A stretch of DNA of 64,000 nucleotides from Lentibacillus jeotgali (GCF_000224785.1 NZ_AGAV01000003.1:248001-312000), one strand, 5' to 3'. Shown: positions 35,169-44,221, numbered from the stretch's first letter. The notes: generated by a model not told the origin, from the letters alone. Numbers and translations are program-made.

Positions 35169-35232
35169 GGGCGCTTATACTGAATAAAAGAAGGCGCCCA
35201 ATTTGCCATTGCAGAGCCATATCGTGGAATAA
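35169..35232 (+). repeat. Hairpin plus tag repeat, copy C
   Basis: GGGCGC (35169-35174) pairs with GCGCCC (35194-35199) around CTTATACTGAATAAAAGAAG-type loop sequence, then GCCATATCGTGGAATAA (35216-35232). It lies between the ABC exporter and the GNAT gene. Confidence 0.7.
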
Positions 35233-35325
35233 CTCATTGTGCAAACGATGGGAATTTGACATAATTGTTATTAATTTAAGTGTTGAGAAAAGATGGGGAG
35301 ATTTAGCATTTACGGGGGTATGGTC

Positions 35326-35925
35326 ATGGATCCAATTCTTCTTGATATACCGGAACAGTTTGAAACCGAACGACTTTTATTGCGGGCACCTCAGAATGGT
35401 GATGGAGCAATGGTTAATGAGGCGATAAGAGAGTCTTTTGAATTTCTTCATGAGTGGATGAAATGGGCTGACCATATTCCAGAAACCGAAGAGACTGAAG
35501 CAAATGCTCGTAAACATCGAGCGAATTTTTTATTGCGCGACACCTTCACTTTTTACATACTAGATAAACTTTCTGGAGAGTTCAAAGGTACTTGCAGTCT
35601 GGTAAGGGCAGATTGGCAAGTGCGCCGCTTTGAGATTGGTTATTGGATTAGGCAATCTGCTGCTAGACAGGGATTTATGAGTGAAGCTGTGGACGGAGTT
35701 ACTCAATTTGCTTTTAAGAATCTTCAAGCCAATCGCATCGAAATACGTTGTGACACTAGAAATAGTGCCAGTTGTAGGGTTGCGGAGCGCTGTGGATACC
35801 ACTTGGAAGCAATCCTTATAAACAATTTCATCGATCCAGCTGGCGACCTCAGAGATGATTGCCTCTACGCAAAGGTACGCTTGAAGAATGGTTCATTCGG
35901 TTACCCAACGTTAACAAGCAAATGA
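35326..35925 (+). CDS. GNAT N-acetyltransferase, RimJ/RimL type
   Basis: A 199-aa GNAT: FETERLLLRAPQNGDG (N-terminal strand), EIGYWIRQSAARQGFMSEAV (acetyl-CoA loop region), IEIRCDTRNSASCRVAERCG and YHLEAIL. Resembles ribosomal-protein or small-molecule acetyltransferases; substrate unknown. GGGGG is 7-8 nt from the ATG at 35326, better than starts further upstream. Single-gene unit bounded by repeat copy C. Confidence 0.85.
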   Translation: MDPILLDIPEQFETERLLLRAPQNGDGAMVNEAIRESFEFLHEWMKWADHIPETEETEANARKHRANFLLRDTFTFYILDKLSGEFKGTCSLVRADWQVRRFEIGYWIRQSAARQGFMSEAVDGVTQFAFKNLQANRIEIRCDTRNSASCRVAERCGYHLEAILINNFIDPAGDLRDDCLYAKVRLKNGSFGYPTLTSK

Positions 35926-35980
35926 GTAAACTAATAATGATGGAATGTTTCAGTAGTTTTTACATAGAGGTGACTAAGTT

Positions 35981-36430
35981 ATGAGCCATTTAACCAAAGG
36001 ATTATACGGAGAAAATGCTCACGTTAACACATTGACGATTTTCGATGGATTAGGCATAGAGCAAGCAGGTGAGGTGGTTCTTAACCAGCATTCAATTTGG
36101 CAAATTCTAAATCATATGATCTACTGGCAAGAATATATTTTACGTCTTTTAAAGGGAGAAGAGACAATACCGCCAAAACATGCTTCAGAGACATGGCTAA
36201 CAGAGGTGAAACCACCTGCCAAAAAGGATTGGGAATTGGCTGTACACAAATTTACAGATGGTTTAAATGAAGCTGTGCGATTTGCAGAAAACGAGGATGG
36301 CGTTTCAAATGGTCAGGTGGAGCATCTTCTTTCGTTAATTTCCCATAATAGTTATCATTCCGGGCAAGTTGTGATTATCAGACGCTTTCTGAATCAGTGG
36401 CCACCTCCTACGGGTGGAGATACATGGTAG
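35981..36430 (+). CDS. DinB-family protein
   Basis: A 149-aa four-helix DinB/YfiT-like protein. Metal-type His positions occur in ILNHMIYWQEYI and in SHNSYHSGQVVIIRRFL near the C-terminus. Some relatives are thiol (bacillithiol) S-transferases; function here is unknown. AGAGGTGA precedes the start. 56 bp after the GNAT gene, possibly cotranscribed. Confidence 0.8.
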   Translation: MSHLTKGLYGENAHVNTLTIFDGLGIEQAGEVVLNQHSIWQILNHMIYWQEYILRLLKGEETIPPKHASETWLTEVKPPAKKDWELAVHKFTDGLNEAVRFAENEDGVSNGQVEHLLSLISHNSYHSGQVVIIRRFLNQWPPPTGGDTW

Positions 36431-36616
36431 GAAGCACACTATAGAGACAGCCAATATTTGTGCCATCGATCTTGCGCAAACGGGGCGTTAATCTTTAATA
36501 AGAATGGACCTATGTCAAGAAATTGGACACTTAAAATTTGGAATTCCTGTTAAGTATTTATCAGGCTACTCCTGTAGCCTTCGCTGCAGAGAAACAAATT
36601 CTCCCCATCATTACTT

Positions 36617-37474
36617 TTAAGGTAACAGAAATTCCACTCCGTTCGTTCCAGCCATTCGTTGCGCATACTTTTTCTCATAAGCTATCGGTGACAAATATCC
36701 TATAGACGAATGAACACGTTTATAATTATAGAAAGTCATGATGTAGGCAAATATACTTTGCTTTGCTTGTGCACGTGTCTGATATCTTTGATGAAATATA
36801 AGCTCTTTCTTCATGACACTATGAAAAGATTCGATAGAAGCATTGTCATAACAGTTGCCTTTTCTGCTCATACTTGTCGTGATCTTATAGTTTCGTAGAA
36901 TGGCCTGGTAGTCATGGGCTGCATATTGACTGCCACGGTCAGAATGATGAATCAGTCCCTCCTGTGGTTCCTGTTGACGAATCGCTCTTTGTAAAGCTGT
37001 CATCGTTAAAGCCTTTGTCATTCGCCTGCTCATTTCCCAACCGATGATTCTTCTTGAAAATAAATCCATGACAGTGGCTAAATACAACCACCCTTCATTG
37101 GTCCATACATAAGTGATATCACTAACCCAAACTTCTCCTGGGTGGTCTACGTGGAAATTCTGATTCAATAAATTAGGATAAACAGGATAAGAATGCTTTG
37201 AATTTGTCGTTGCTTTATATTTCTTCACTGTTTTCGAACGTAAGCCATTCTCCTTCATAATACGGGTCACAGTCTTTTGTGATACGTCCCAGCCTTCCTG
37301 TTTTAATATTTCTGTGATTTTTGGGCTGCCGTATCTTCTATAGGACTCTATATATACTCGCTTCACCTGTGCTGTGAGCTTTTCTTTTCGCTTTTCCTGG
37401 TTACTCTTGGATCGAACCCTCCAATCGTAATAGCCACTTTTCCAAACACCTAATACCTCGCACATCTTCGCCAC
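36617..37474 (-). CDS. IS3-family transposase OrfB, catalytic DDE domain
   Basis: A 285-aa rve-type integrase domain: DDE residues in WVSDITYV, HHSDRGSQY and CYDNASIESFHSVMKKE. HTH_21 region RRYGSPKITEIL precedes it. No independent ribosome site; it is expected to be made as an OrfAB fusion by -1 frameshifting, and the open frame extends upstream to the slippery site without a stop. No inactivating mutation seen. Confidence 0.9.
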   Translation of the reverse strand: MAKMCEVLGVWKSGYYDWRVRSKSNQEKRKEKLTAQVKRVYIESYRRYGSPKITEILKQEGWDVSQKTVTRIMKENGLRSKTVKKYKATTNSKHSYPVYPNLLNQNFHVDHPGEVWVSDITYVWTNEGWLYLATVMDLFSRRIIGWEMSRRMTKALTMTALQRAIRQQEPQEGLIHHSDRGSQYAAHDYQAILRNYKITTSMSRKGNCYDNASIESFHSVMKKELIFHQRYQTRAQAKQSIFAYIMTFYNYKRVHSSIGYLSPIAYEKKYAQRMAGTNGVEFLLP

Positions 37475-37512
37475 ACGGAATTCGTGTCGGTGTTTTTCGA
37501 TGAAGTCATAAA

Positions 37513-37803
37513 TTACTTCCGGCTTTTTGCGAAGATGCCCATAGCCTTTTTTAGTATGGCATTCTCCTCTTCCAAGTCACGAATACGCTTATCCTTTTCA
37601 TACTCTACTTTATCTTTGGCAGGAAGGTTCCCGCTCCCTACAAAGGCATCTTCTTGTTCTTCTTCATATTTAGCCACCCATTTATGCAATGTTTGATGGA
37701 CTATATCCAGTTCTCGTGCTACTTCTGCCACCTTTCTGCCATCTTCCGTCACCATCTTTACAGCATACATTTTAAACTCTTTATCGTATCGTTTCCCGCT
37801 CAT
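37513..37803 (-). CDS. IS3-family OrfA, helix-turn-helix and leucine zipper
   Basis: A 96-aa DNA-binding protein: HTH (YDKEFKMYAVKMVTEDGRKV, VARELDIVHQTLHKWV) and a coiled coil (KDKRIRDLEEENAILKKAMG). Binds the element ends. TTAGGAG upstream supports the ATG at 37803. The A_AAA_AAG heptamer near its end is in the correct frame for -1 slippage into orfB. Confidence 0.9.
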   Translation of the reverse strand: MSGKRYDKEFKMYAVKMVTEDGRKVAEVARELDIVHQTLHKWVAKYEEEQEDAFVGSGNLPAKDKVEYEKDKRIRDLEEENAILKKAMGIFAKSRK

Positions 37804-37882
37804 CTTGGACACTCCTAAGAATTAATAGTTTCAGTATAAAAATCTCTGTTCTCTGTGTCCAATTATTAGGCTAACATCAGAA

Positions 37883-38206
37883 TTAGTGCCAATAGTGACA
37901 TAGTGCTAAATTGACGAAGGTCTAAATTCTATAAAAAAATAGGTGAGCTGATAAAAGGGTTTCAAATATAACATCCAAAGAAGATAAAGCTCAAAAGGCT
38001 TATGAGGATTATTTAGGAGAAAAGGGTAAATAGCCTTTATTAAAGTAACTGGCGCGATTATCGTATAATGTGCAGGATTGGACTATTATGTTGAAGTTAT
38101 AAGTAATTCAGTTTAAGCAGAGGAAAAGGGAGGAGATTTTGACATTAGAAGGAATTATATAAATAATGCATTCACATGATATAATGGTGTTATTAAATAC
38201 AAGGCG
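37883..38206. other. Gap with repeat remnant and gene tail, no intact gene
   Basis: It begins with the right half of the IS-split hairpin repeat (ATTAGTGCCAATAGTGAC). About 37970-38031 reads KEDKAQKAYEDYLGEKGK then TAG, possibly the 3' tail of a lost gene. The right part carries an extended -10 (TGATATAAT, 38177-38185) for the following TA-like pair and TTGACA near 38140. Confidence 0.4.
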
Positions 38207-38215
38207 GTGTTTAAA

Positions 38216-38494
38216 ATGAGTGTTAATCGTGAAGAGCTAAAACAGCTAATTGACAATATTCACGAAGAAGATGCAGCAGAAGTATATGATTTTATTGGTT
38301 ATCTAAACATGAAACGGGAAAGAGAAGCCATTGATCAATTTGATTTAGACCTATTTACCAGGGATAAGGAACTCATCCGCCAAGTACAGAAAAGTCAAGA
38401 AGATCGTACAAATGGACGTATTTACAATCAAGAGCAGGGACTAAAATATCTTCAGAGTAAAATTAGGGAGTTTGAAAGTGAACAAAACTTATAA
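38216..38494 (+). CDS. Putative antitoxin of a RelE/ParE-like pair
   Basis: A 92-aa acidic, helical protein (NREELKQLIDNIHEEDAAEV, YDFIGYLNMKRERE) without a clear DNA-binding fold. The small size, 17-nt overlap with a downstream RelE/ParE-fold gene and AAGGCGGTG ribosome site suggest an antitoxin. I do not recognise a named family with confidence. Confidence 0.6.
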   Translation: MSVNREELKQLIDNIHEEDAAEVYDFIGYLNMKREREAIDQFDLDLFTRDKELIRQVQKSQEDRTNGRIYNQEQGLKYLQSKIREFESEQNL

Positions 38495-38774
38495 TGTCTA
38501 TTGGTCACAAACTGCCGTTGATGAATTGAGTAATATACTTGCATATCCCCCAGAAGTTAAAGAACGCATTTATCTAGATACTTTTGAACGTCTATCATAT
38601 ATGCCCATTTTGACTGCTAAACAAATACCCAATGGGATTTTAAAAGGCTACTGGGTAAGACTTGGTCTATATCAAGTCATGTTAGTATTTGAAGTTAGTG
38701 AAGAAGAAGGCGTTGTTTGGATTGATGGTATTAAACATAAGAGAGAAAATGTTTATTGGAAGAAAAAGCGATAA
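38478..38774 (+). CDS. RelE/ParE-fold toxin-like protein
   Basis: A 98-aa protein with the RelE/ParE layout: YNVYWSQTAVDELSNILAYP (strand and helices), ILKGYWVRLGLYQVMLVFEV (central sheet) and a final HKRENVYW strand. The GTG at 38478 is 8 nt after GGGAG; TTG at 38472 is an alternative. Overlap with the upstream gene implies coupling. Toxic activity is inferred from fold and context. Confidence 0.65.
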   Translation: MNKTYNVYWSQTAVDELSNILAYPPEVKERIYLDTFERLSYMPILTAKQIPNGILKGYWVRLGLYQVMLVFEVSEEEGVVWIDGIKHKRENVYWKKKR

Positions 38775-38786
38775 TATTACAAATTG

Positions 38787-38808
38787 CCCCCTATTTAGGG
38801 GTTTCTTT
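38787..38808 (+). terminator. Terminator of the second TA-like pair
   Basis: CCCCT/AGGGG stem with a 4-nt loop followed by TTTCTTT. Confidence 0.6.
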
Positions 38809-38938
38809 ATTAAAGATAGTCATCAAAAATAAAGGAGATTTGACTGTTGTCAATCTTCTTCAATACGATCGGGCGCGATTGTTAAAGATCAACAGTATAA
38901 AATGATCAAACTTTTTAAAAAAATATATAATACCTCAC

Positions 38939-38988
38939 ATAGAATGAACCCGTTTTGATAAGCTTTTTTTAAAACGGGTTCATTCTAT
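38939..38988. repeat. 18-bp perfect inverted repeat
   Basis: Arms at 38939-38956 and 38971-38988 (core GAATGAACCCGTTTT) are exact complements around a 14-nt loop rich in T. No T-run follows outside, so it is not a typical terminator for either strand, though the loop itself contains T8. It stands alone in the 352-bp gap before the response regulator gene. Confidence 0.7.
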
Positions 38989-39126
38989 ATAACGTAAAAT
39001 ACCAGTTATTTTTTCCATTCTCAAAATGATTCCCACCGTACTTGCTCGAACAAAATAAGCTATAATTAGTTTTAATCAATAGAAATTAATACAGAACGAA
39101 AATGTTTTTCAAAGACGGGTGATAAA

Positions 39127-39807
39127 ATGAGTAAAGTTAAAAGAATTTTAATTATTGAAGATGATCAAGAAATTAGTAAGTTACTGAGCGTGATCTTAAC
39201 AAAATTAGGCATGGATTCGATTGTCGCTTATTCTGGTACAGAAGGGCTCCTGCAGCTACAAAATAATACATACGATTTAATATTATTGGACTTGATGTTA
39301 CCAGGTTTAAGTGGGGAAGAATTAATAAAACAGGTCAGGGAAAAAAGCGAGATTCCAATTATTGTGATTTCAGCCAAGATTGATATAGAAGATAAAGTAC
39401 ATGTATTGAAAATGGGGGCAGACGATTATATAACCAAGCCATTTAATCAAGAAGAGGTTGTGGCTAGAGTTGAAGTTCAATTACGAAAATCAAGTGCTCA
39501 CCCAATACAAACGGCGGTGAAGGTATGGCGTGGACTGAAAATCAACGCAGAAAAACTAACTGTATCTTTAGAAAAACATGACCTGCAATTAACGAATGCA
39601 GAATTTGATATTCTATCCTTATTTGTGAGCCATCCTGAGCGTGCTTTTTCCAAAAGGGAGATTTATGAAAGAATCTGGAAAGGGACTTACTTAGGCGACG
39701 ACAATACCATTAGTGTTCATGTCTCAAATCTTCGTAAAAAAATTGCCGAGATCACTTCTGATGAGTATATAAAGACAATTTGGGGAATCGGCTTCATGTT
39801 GGTTTAA
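39127..39807 (+). CDS. OmpR/VanR-type response regulator
   Basis: A 226-aa regulator: receiver domain with acidic pair E11/D12-D13, phospho-acceptor D55 in LILLDLMLPG, K in DYITKPF; winged-helix output domain (about 130-226) ending with the GIGFML wing. It partners the histidine kinase at the end of this module and probably binds the tandem direct repeat that begins at its own stop codon, upstream of the ABC genes. Confidence 0.9.
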   Translation: MSKVKRILIIEDDQEISKLLSVILTKLGMDSIVAYSGTEGLLQLQNNTYDLILLDLMLPGLSGEELIKQVREKSEIPIIVISAKIDIEDKVHVLKMGADDYITKPFNQEEVVARVEVQLRKSSAHPIQTAVKVWRGLKINAEKLTVSLEKHDLQLTNAEFDILSLFVSHPERAFSKREIYERIWKGTYLGDDNTISVHVSNLRKKIAEITSDEYIKTIWGIGFMLV

Positions 39808-39828
39808 TTTCTTTATGATTTCTTTATG
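39807..39828 (+). promoter_or_regulatory. Tandem 11-bp direct repeat, response-regulator site candidate
   Basis: ATTTCTTTATG occurs twice head to tail (39807-39817, 39818-39828). An 11-bp period places both copies on one face of the helix, the standard arrangement for OmpR-family dimers. It lies 75 bp before the ABC ATPase start. Confidence 0.65.
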
Positions 39829-39902
39829 TTTTGTTTAGGGGATATTAAAGACATCTAAGCTAAGCTAAATGTATCAATAAATTTAGCGAAGGAGTCAACA
39901 AG

Positions 39903-40817
39903 ATGGATACCATTATTCAAACGTATCATTTGAAGAAAACCTTTAAGAAAGAAGTAGTTATCAAACCTCTTGATTTCTCATTAAGGAAAGGAGAAATTTG
40001 CGCATTAATTGGTAAAAATGGTGCTGGCAAATCAACGATATTTAAAATGCTTTCGGGACAATTATTTCCAACTGCAGGAGACATTCAATTATTTGGAAAA
40101 TCAGATAAGGAAACAGCTCAAGCCAAAAAGAGAATGGGCTTCATGATAGAGACACCTGAGTTTTTCCCGGATTTTACTGCAACCCAAAATCTAGAGTATT
40201 TTAGAATTCAACGAGGCATTGCTGAGAAGGAACGCATCTATGAGGTTTTGCAAATTGTTAATTTAACAAATCAAAAGAAGAAACGGTTTAAAGAGTATTC
40301 CATGGGAATGAAGCAACGATTAGGTATAGCCCTTTGCCTACTAAGTAGTCCAGATTGTTTAGTGCTGGATGAGCCAATCAATGGGTTGGATGCTGAAGGA
40401 ATTATGGAGATTCGTAAGTTATTATTGAAGCTTAACCAGGAAAAACAAATAACGATTTTAGTTTCAAGTCATATTTTAACTGAACTGCAATTGCTGGCAA
40501 CACGTTTTGTATTTATCAAGAATGGTGTGATCGTCGATGATTTAAGTAAAGAGGCTTTAGATGATAAAAGCAAGAAACAAATTCGTCTTAAAGTTGATGA
40601 TGCAGCGAAAGCAGCACGATTGTTAGAGCAAGCATATGCTGATATTCAGTATAAAATCCTTCCTAATCAAATAATCACCATCCAAAATCATGTAGAAGAA
40701 GGCGGCGAAATCAATCGCCTCTTCATCGATAATGGTGTGTTAGTGATGGAATTTCGTATGGAAGCACTGAATTTAGAGGAGTACTTCTTAGGATTAGTGG
40801 AGGGGGTTGAAAAATGA
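39903..40817 (+). CDS. Bacitracin/lantibiotic-type ABC ATPase
   Basis: A 304-aa ATPase: Walker A GKNGAGKST, signature YSMGMKQRL, Walker B CLVLDEPINGLD, switch His in VSSHILTELQ, and a C-terminal 75-residue domain typical of BcrA/lantibiotic immunity ATPases. AGGAG precedes the ATG. Overlaps its permease by 4 nt. Probably expels or displaces a membrane-active peptide. Confidence 0.85.
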   Translation: MDTIIQTYHLKKTFKKEVVIKPLDFSLRKGEICALIGKNGAGKSTIFKMLSGQLFPTAGDIQLFGKSDKETAQAKKRMGFMIETPEFFPDFTATQNLEYFRIQRGIAEKERIYEVLQIVNLTNQKKKRFKEYSMGMKQRLGIALCLLSSPDCLVLDEPINGLDAEGIMEIRKLLLKLNQEKQITILVSSHILTELQLLATRFVFIKNGVIVDDLSKEALDDKSKKQIRLKVDDAAKAARLLEQAYADIQYKILPNQIITIQNHVEEGGEINRLFIDNGVLVMEFRMEALNLEEYFLGLVEGVEK

Positions 40818-41533
40818 TTAATTATATGAAAAGCGAACATTATCGTTTACTCCGTAAAAAAGGTCTTTATATTACGAGCGTGATTTGTTTATTGTTAATT
40901 GTCGCAGCAGCAGTTGTCTTGTACTATTCTCAATATCTGGACCCGAACTTCCCTTATGCAACTAGTATGTTTTTATATTCGAACGTTATTAGTGGTGCGT
41001 TACTAATAATGATTGTAGGATTACTTTTTAATTCGGCTCTCACTGGGAAGGAAACGTCTCTAATCAAACAATCTGTATCCTTTGGTATCTCTCGGTACAC
41101 GATCTTTTGGTCAAAGCTAATCCTAACTTTAAGTTACTTTCTGTTGCTATGTGTAATTGGTCTGCTCTTAACCATTGCATTGGGGGAAACCCTTTTGGCT
41201 AGTGAAGAACAATCAGTCAGCAATTTCTTGATAGCTAGTTCAAACATGGTGCCGATTGTGCTTAGTGGATTTTTTATGATTCATGTTCTGAAAATGCTTA
41301 AGGTCAGTGAAGTCTATATCATTATCATGTTCCTATTCATTTTTATTTTTTCTGGTGATCTGTTATATATGTTGTTCGATTATACGCCAAGTACACTATT
41401 AAACGAAAACTTAATGAGCTTTGTTAATTATTCTGTACAATTCGATTATCGTCATTGGGTTACTGGTATCATGATTTCAGTGATTTCTTTACTAATAGGG
41501 GTGAAAGGATTCGCCAAACAGAATATCGATTGA
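40814..41533 (+). CDS. ABC-2 permease, lantibiotic-immunity type
   Basis: A 239-aa permease with six transmembrane segments and the cytosolic entry motif MINYMKSEHYRLLRKKGLY. Length and layout fit BcrB/MutE/EpiG-type immunity permeases. GGAGGGG is upstream and the gene overlaps the ATPase by 4 nt. The partner kinase follows 14-20 bp later. Confidence 0.8.
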   Translation: MINYMKSEHYRLLRKKGLYITSVICLLLIVAAAVVLYYSQYLDPNFPYATSMFLYSNVISGALLIMIVGLLFNSALTGKETSLIKQSVSFGISRYTIFWSKLILTLSYFLLLCVIGLLLTIALGETLLASEEQSVSNFLIASSNMVPIVLSGFFMIHVLKMLKVSEVYIIIMFLFIFIFSGDLLYMLFDYTPSTLLNENLMSFVNYSVQFDYRHWVTGIMISVISLLIGVKGFAKQNID

Positions 41534-41553
41534 TGAAGAAAGGATGAATGAAA

Positions 41554-42492
41554 GTGAGTAGCTGGTTGATTATCATTATTTTGGTTTTTCTACTAATTGT
41601 TAGCACCGGGATGCTTCTGCTTTTTCATTGGGATATTAGAAGGATGACGAAACAATTAGAGGAAATCATAGAAAATTTCGGTACCAATGAATTGGTTCGC
41701 ACAAATACGCATAGTAGAAGCCTGATCCGATTTGTCATGAAAATCAACCAGCTCATTCATTTATTCAAGCAAGATCAACAGCACACGCAAAAGAGAGAAA
41801 AACAACTAAAGCAAGAAATAACAAATATCTCTCATGATTTGAGAACGCCTTTAACATCAATGAAAGGATTTTCGGAATTGCTACATGATCCCTCTTTATC
41901 TGAAGAAGAAAAGAGGGAGTTTTTAACTATTATTCAAAAGAAAATTGACAATCTCACCATGATGGTCGATTTATTCTATGAGTTCTCACAAATTGACTCA
42001 TCAGACAAGCAACTGATCATGGAGCAGCAGTTTTTAGATCAAATTATCGTAGATGCTATGCTAATGTTCTACAATGATTTTGAGAAAAGCCAGTTAAGGA
42101 TTCATGTGGATGAAACTGCCGTGTCTCCAATTTTTGCTGACAAGAAGGCAACAAATCGAATTGTGACAAACATTATTCAAAATGCGTTATGGTATGCCAA
42201 AAGCTATGTAACTATTAGCTTGATTGAAGAAGAGGAATATATCCGGTTAAGAACAGTCAATGATGTTAATGATATTGATCGCACAGAACTCTATCGGATT
42301 TTTGATCGAACTTTCAGAATGGATATGAGTCGAACTGGCGGGCAGCTTGGATTAGGCCTGCATATTGTCAGGCAGCTTATCAACAAACAGGATGGTAATG
42401 TAGTTGCCGATGTTGATGAAGATGAATTTAGGATTGACGTATTGTTTAGGAAATGGTTAATATTGGACAAACCTAGTATTGGAAAGGGGTAG
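41554..42492 (+). CDS. Sensor histidine kinase with one N-terminal membrane helix
   Basis: A kinase of about 312 aa. One hydrophobic segment (about residues 4-26) is followed directly by a coiled region and HisKA with the phospho-His in NISHDLRTPLTSMKGF; HATPase has IVTNIIQNALWYA and GQLGLGLHIV. There is no extracellular sensor domain, so signal input probably comes through the ABC proteins. The GTG at 41554 is 9 nt from AGGA; the ATG at 41548 is closer than optimal. Confidence 0.85.
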   Translation: MSSWLIIIILVFLLIVSTGMLLLFHWDIRRMTKQLEEIIENFGTNELVRTNTHSRSLIRFVMKINQLIHLFKQDQQHTQKREKQLKQEITNISHDLRTPLTSMKGFSELLHDPSLSEEEKREFLTIIQKKIDNLTMMVDLFYEFSQIDSSDKQLIMEQQFLDQIIVDAMLMFYNDFEKSQLRIHVDETAVSPIFADKKATNRIVTNIIQNALWYAKSYVTISLIEEEEYIRLRTVNDVNDIDRTELYRIFDRTFRMDMSRTGGQLGLGLHIVRQLINKQDGNVVADVDEDEFRIDVLFRKWLILDKPSIGKG

Positions 42493-42500
42493 CCGTTATT

Positions 42501-42526
42501 AATTAAGTACATATAAGTATTTAATT
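42501..42526. promoter_or_regulatory. ArsR operator/promoter candidate
   Basis: AATTAAGTAC and GTATTTAATT form a 10-bp dyad (one mismatch) with a 6-nt centre, 37 bp before arsR. A/T-rich dyads of this type are bound by ArsR repressors and released by arsenite. Confidence 0.55.
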
Positions 42527-42562
42527 ATATACTGAGTCGAAAATGAGGGAGGTGGTGTATGT

Positions 42563-42907
42563 ATGCTTAAAACTGCAATTGAAATGGATAAAGCTGCGCT
42601 GATTTTAAAATTGTTGGGAGACAAAACACGTTTAACCATGGTAAAAATACTTGATAAACATGATTGCTGTGTCTGTGAGTTTGTGGAGATTTTCAAGGCA
42701 AGCCAGCCGTCCATCAGCCAGCACCTGCGAAAATTGAGGGATGTTGGGCTGGTGAAGGAAGAAAGAAAGGGACAGTGGATATTTTATTCCATTAATAAAA
42801 CGCATGAATATTATCCATTTGTTCAACTGTTCCTTGAACCGTTGCCTGAGCAAGATGAAAAATTAAATCAATTGGAAGAAAGTGGTGCTCGGATCACTTG
42901 TTGTTAA
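42563..42907 (+). CDS. arsR: ArsR-family arsenite-responsive repressor
   Basis: A 114-aa winged-helix protein: LGDKTRLTMVKIL, the DNA-recognition helix SQPSISQHLRKLRDVGLV, and the metalloid-binding CCVCEF motif at its start. An extra CC pair ends the protein. GGGAGGTGG is upstream. First gene of arsR-arsB-arsC; represses its own operon until arsenite or antimonite binds. Confidence 0.9.
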   Translation: MLKTAIEMDKAALILKLLGDKTRLTMVKILDKHDCCVCEFVEIFKASQPSISQHLRKLRDVGLVKEERKGQWIFYSINKTHEYYPFVQLFLEPLPEQDEKLNQLEESGARITCC

Positions 42908-42922
42908 TTGGAGGGGTAACAC

Positions 42923-44221
42923 TTGTCATCGACGCTTATACTAGCCATTTTAATTTTTTTAGTAACACTTATTTTGGTTATTTGGCAGCCTAAAGGGCTG
43001 AATATCGGTTGGTCTGCCATTGGCGGCGCTATCGTTGCTTTATTGGCAGGTGTAGTCGGGTTCAGCGATGTTTGGGAAGTAACAGAAATTGTGTGGAATG
43101 CAACCCTTGCATTTGTCGCTATTATACTTATTTCACTCATATTGGATGAAATCGGCCTGTTTGAATGGGCTGCACTGCATATGGCTAGAATTGCAAGCGG
43201 TAATGGAATCAAGATGTTTGTCTATATTAGTATTTTAGGTGCGATTGTAGCGGCATTTTTCGCCAATGATGGGGCAGCGCTGATATTGACACCGATTGTG
43301 CTTGCAATGGTAAGAAACCTGAATTTTAAAGAGAAGATGATCTTTCCTTTCATTATGGCCAGTGGGTTTATCGCCGATACGACTTCCTTGCCTTTTGTGG
43401 TAAGTAACCTGGTTAATATTGTATCGGCCGATTTCTTTGGCATCGGATTTGTCGAATATGCATCCCGGATGATTATTCCGAACCTTTTTGCACTAACGGC
43501 AACCATCATTGTCCTATTGATTTATTTCAGAAAAAGCATCCCCAGATCATACGAGGTTTCCAAATTAAGTGAACCTGGAGATGCCATCAAAGACATGAAG
43601 ATGTTTCAGCTATCATGGTATGTGCTCGGATTATTGGTGATCGGCTATTTTGCAAGTGAGTTCATCCAACTTCCTGTTTCTATCGTGGCGGGGGTTATAG
43701 CTATCTTCTTCCTGATGATGGCACGAAACAGCAAAGCGGTGGATACAAAAGCAGTTGTCAAAGGAGCACCATGGGATATTGTGTTTTTCTCCTTAGGGAT
43801 GTATGTGGTGGTATACGGATTGGGAAATGCAGGCCTTACAGATTCATTAGCAGGTGTTATCCAGGCTGCTGCTGAACAAGGTCTACTTGCAGCTACCATG
43901 GCAATGGGCTTTATCGCTGCTTTTCTGTCATCCATCATGAACAATATGCCAACCGTCATGATCGATGCTTTAGCTATTGCTGAAACAAATACTTCCGGAA
44001 CGATACGGGAAGCACTCGTCTATGCCAATGTGGTTGGTTCGGACTTAGGACCGAAGATAACACCTATCGGGTCACTGGCGACTCTGGTGTGGCTGCACGT
44101 CCTTTCCCAAAAAGGGGTCAAGATTTCCTGGGGAACCTATTTTAAAATCGGGATCGCTTTAACCATACCTATTTTATTTATTACCTTATTTGGCTTGTAT
44201 CTAACGTTATTGATTATATAA
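42923..44221 (+). CDS. arsB: Arsenite efflux permease
   Basis: A 432-aa ion-transporter-superfamily protein with about 12 membrane segments. [34 protein letters not shown] and [12 protein letters not shown] are ArsB-specific, so it is ArsB and not the Acr3 type often found in bacilli. It starts at TTG 42923, decided by GGAGGGG 6 nt upstream. Extrudes arsenite using the proton gradient. Confidence 0.93.
   Translation: MSSTLILAILIFLVTLILVIWQPKGLNIGWSAIGGAIVALLAGVVGFSDVWEVTEIVWNATLAFVAIILISLILDEIGLFEWAALHMARIASGNGIKMFVYISILGAIVAAFFANDGAALILTPIVLAMVRNLNFKEKMIFPFIMASGFIADTTSLPFVVSNLVNIVSADFFGIGFVEYASRMIIPNLFALTATIIVLLIYFRKSIPRSYEVSKLSEPGDAIKDMKMFQLSWYVLGLLVIGYFASEFIQLPVSIVAGVIAIFFLMMARNSKAVDTKAVVKGAPWDIVFFSLGMYVVVYGLGNAGLTDSLAGVIQAAAEQGLLAATMAMGFIAAFLSSIMNNMPTVMIDALAIAETNTSGTIREALVYANVVGSDLGPKITPIGSLATLVWLHVLSQKGVKISWGTYFKIGIALTIPILFITLFGLYLTLLII

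Larger units (their letters stand above)
36505..37879 (-). mobile_element. Intact IS3-family insertion sequence (IS150-type)
   Basis: A 1375-bp element with TG...CA ends, imperfect terminal inverted repeats sharing AATTGGACAC, and a 3-bp target duplication GAA (36502-36504 and 37880-37882). It carries overlapping orfA and orfB with an A_AAA_AAG slippery heptamer at 37546-37552. Removing it rejoins a GGGGCG...AGTGCC hairpin of the dispersed repeat family, so it inserted into a repeat. Confidence 0.85.
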
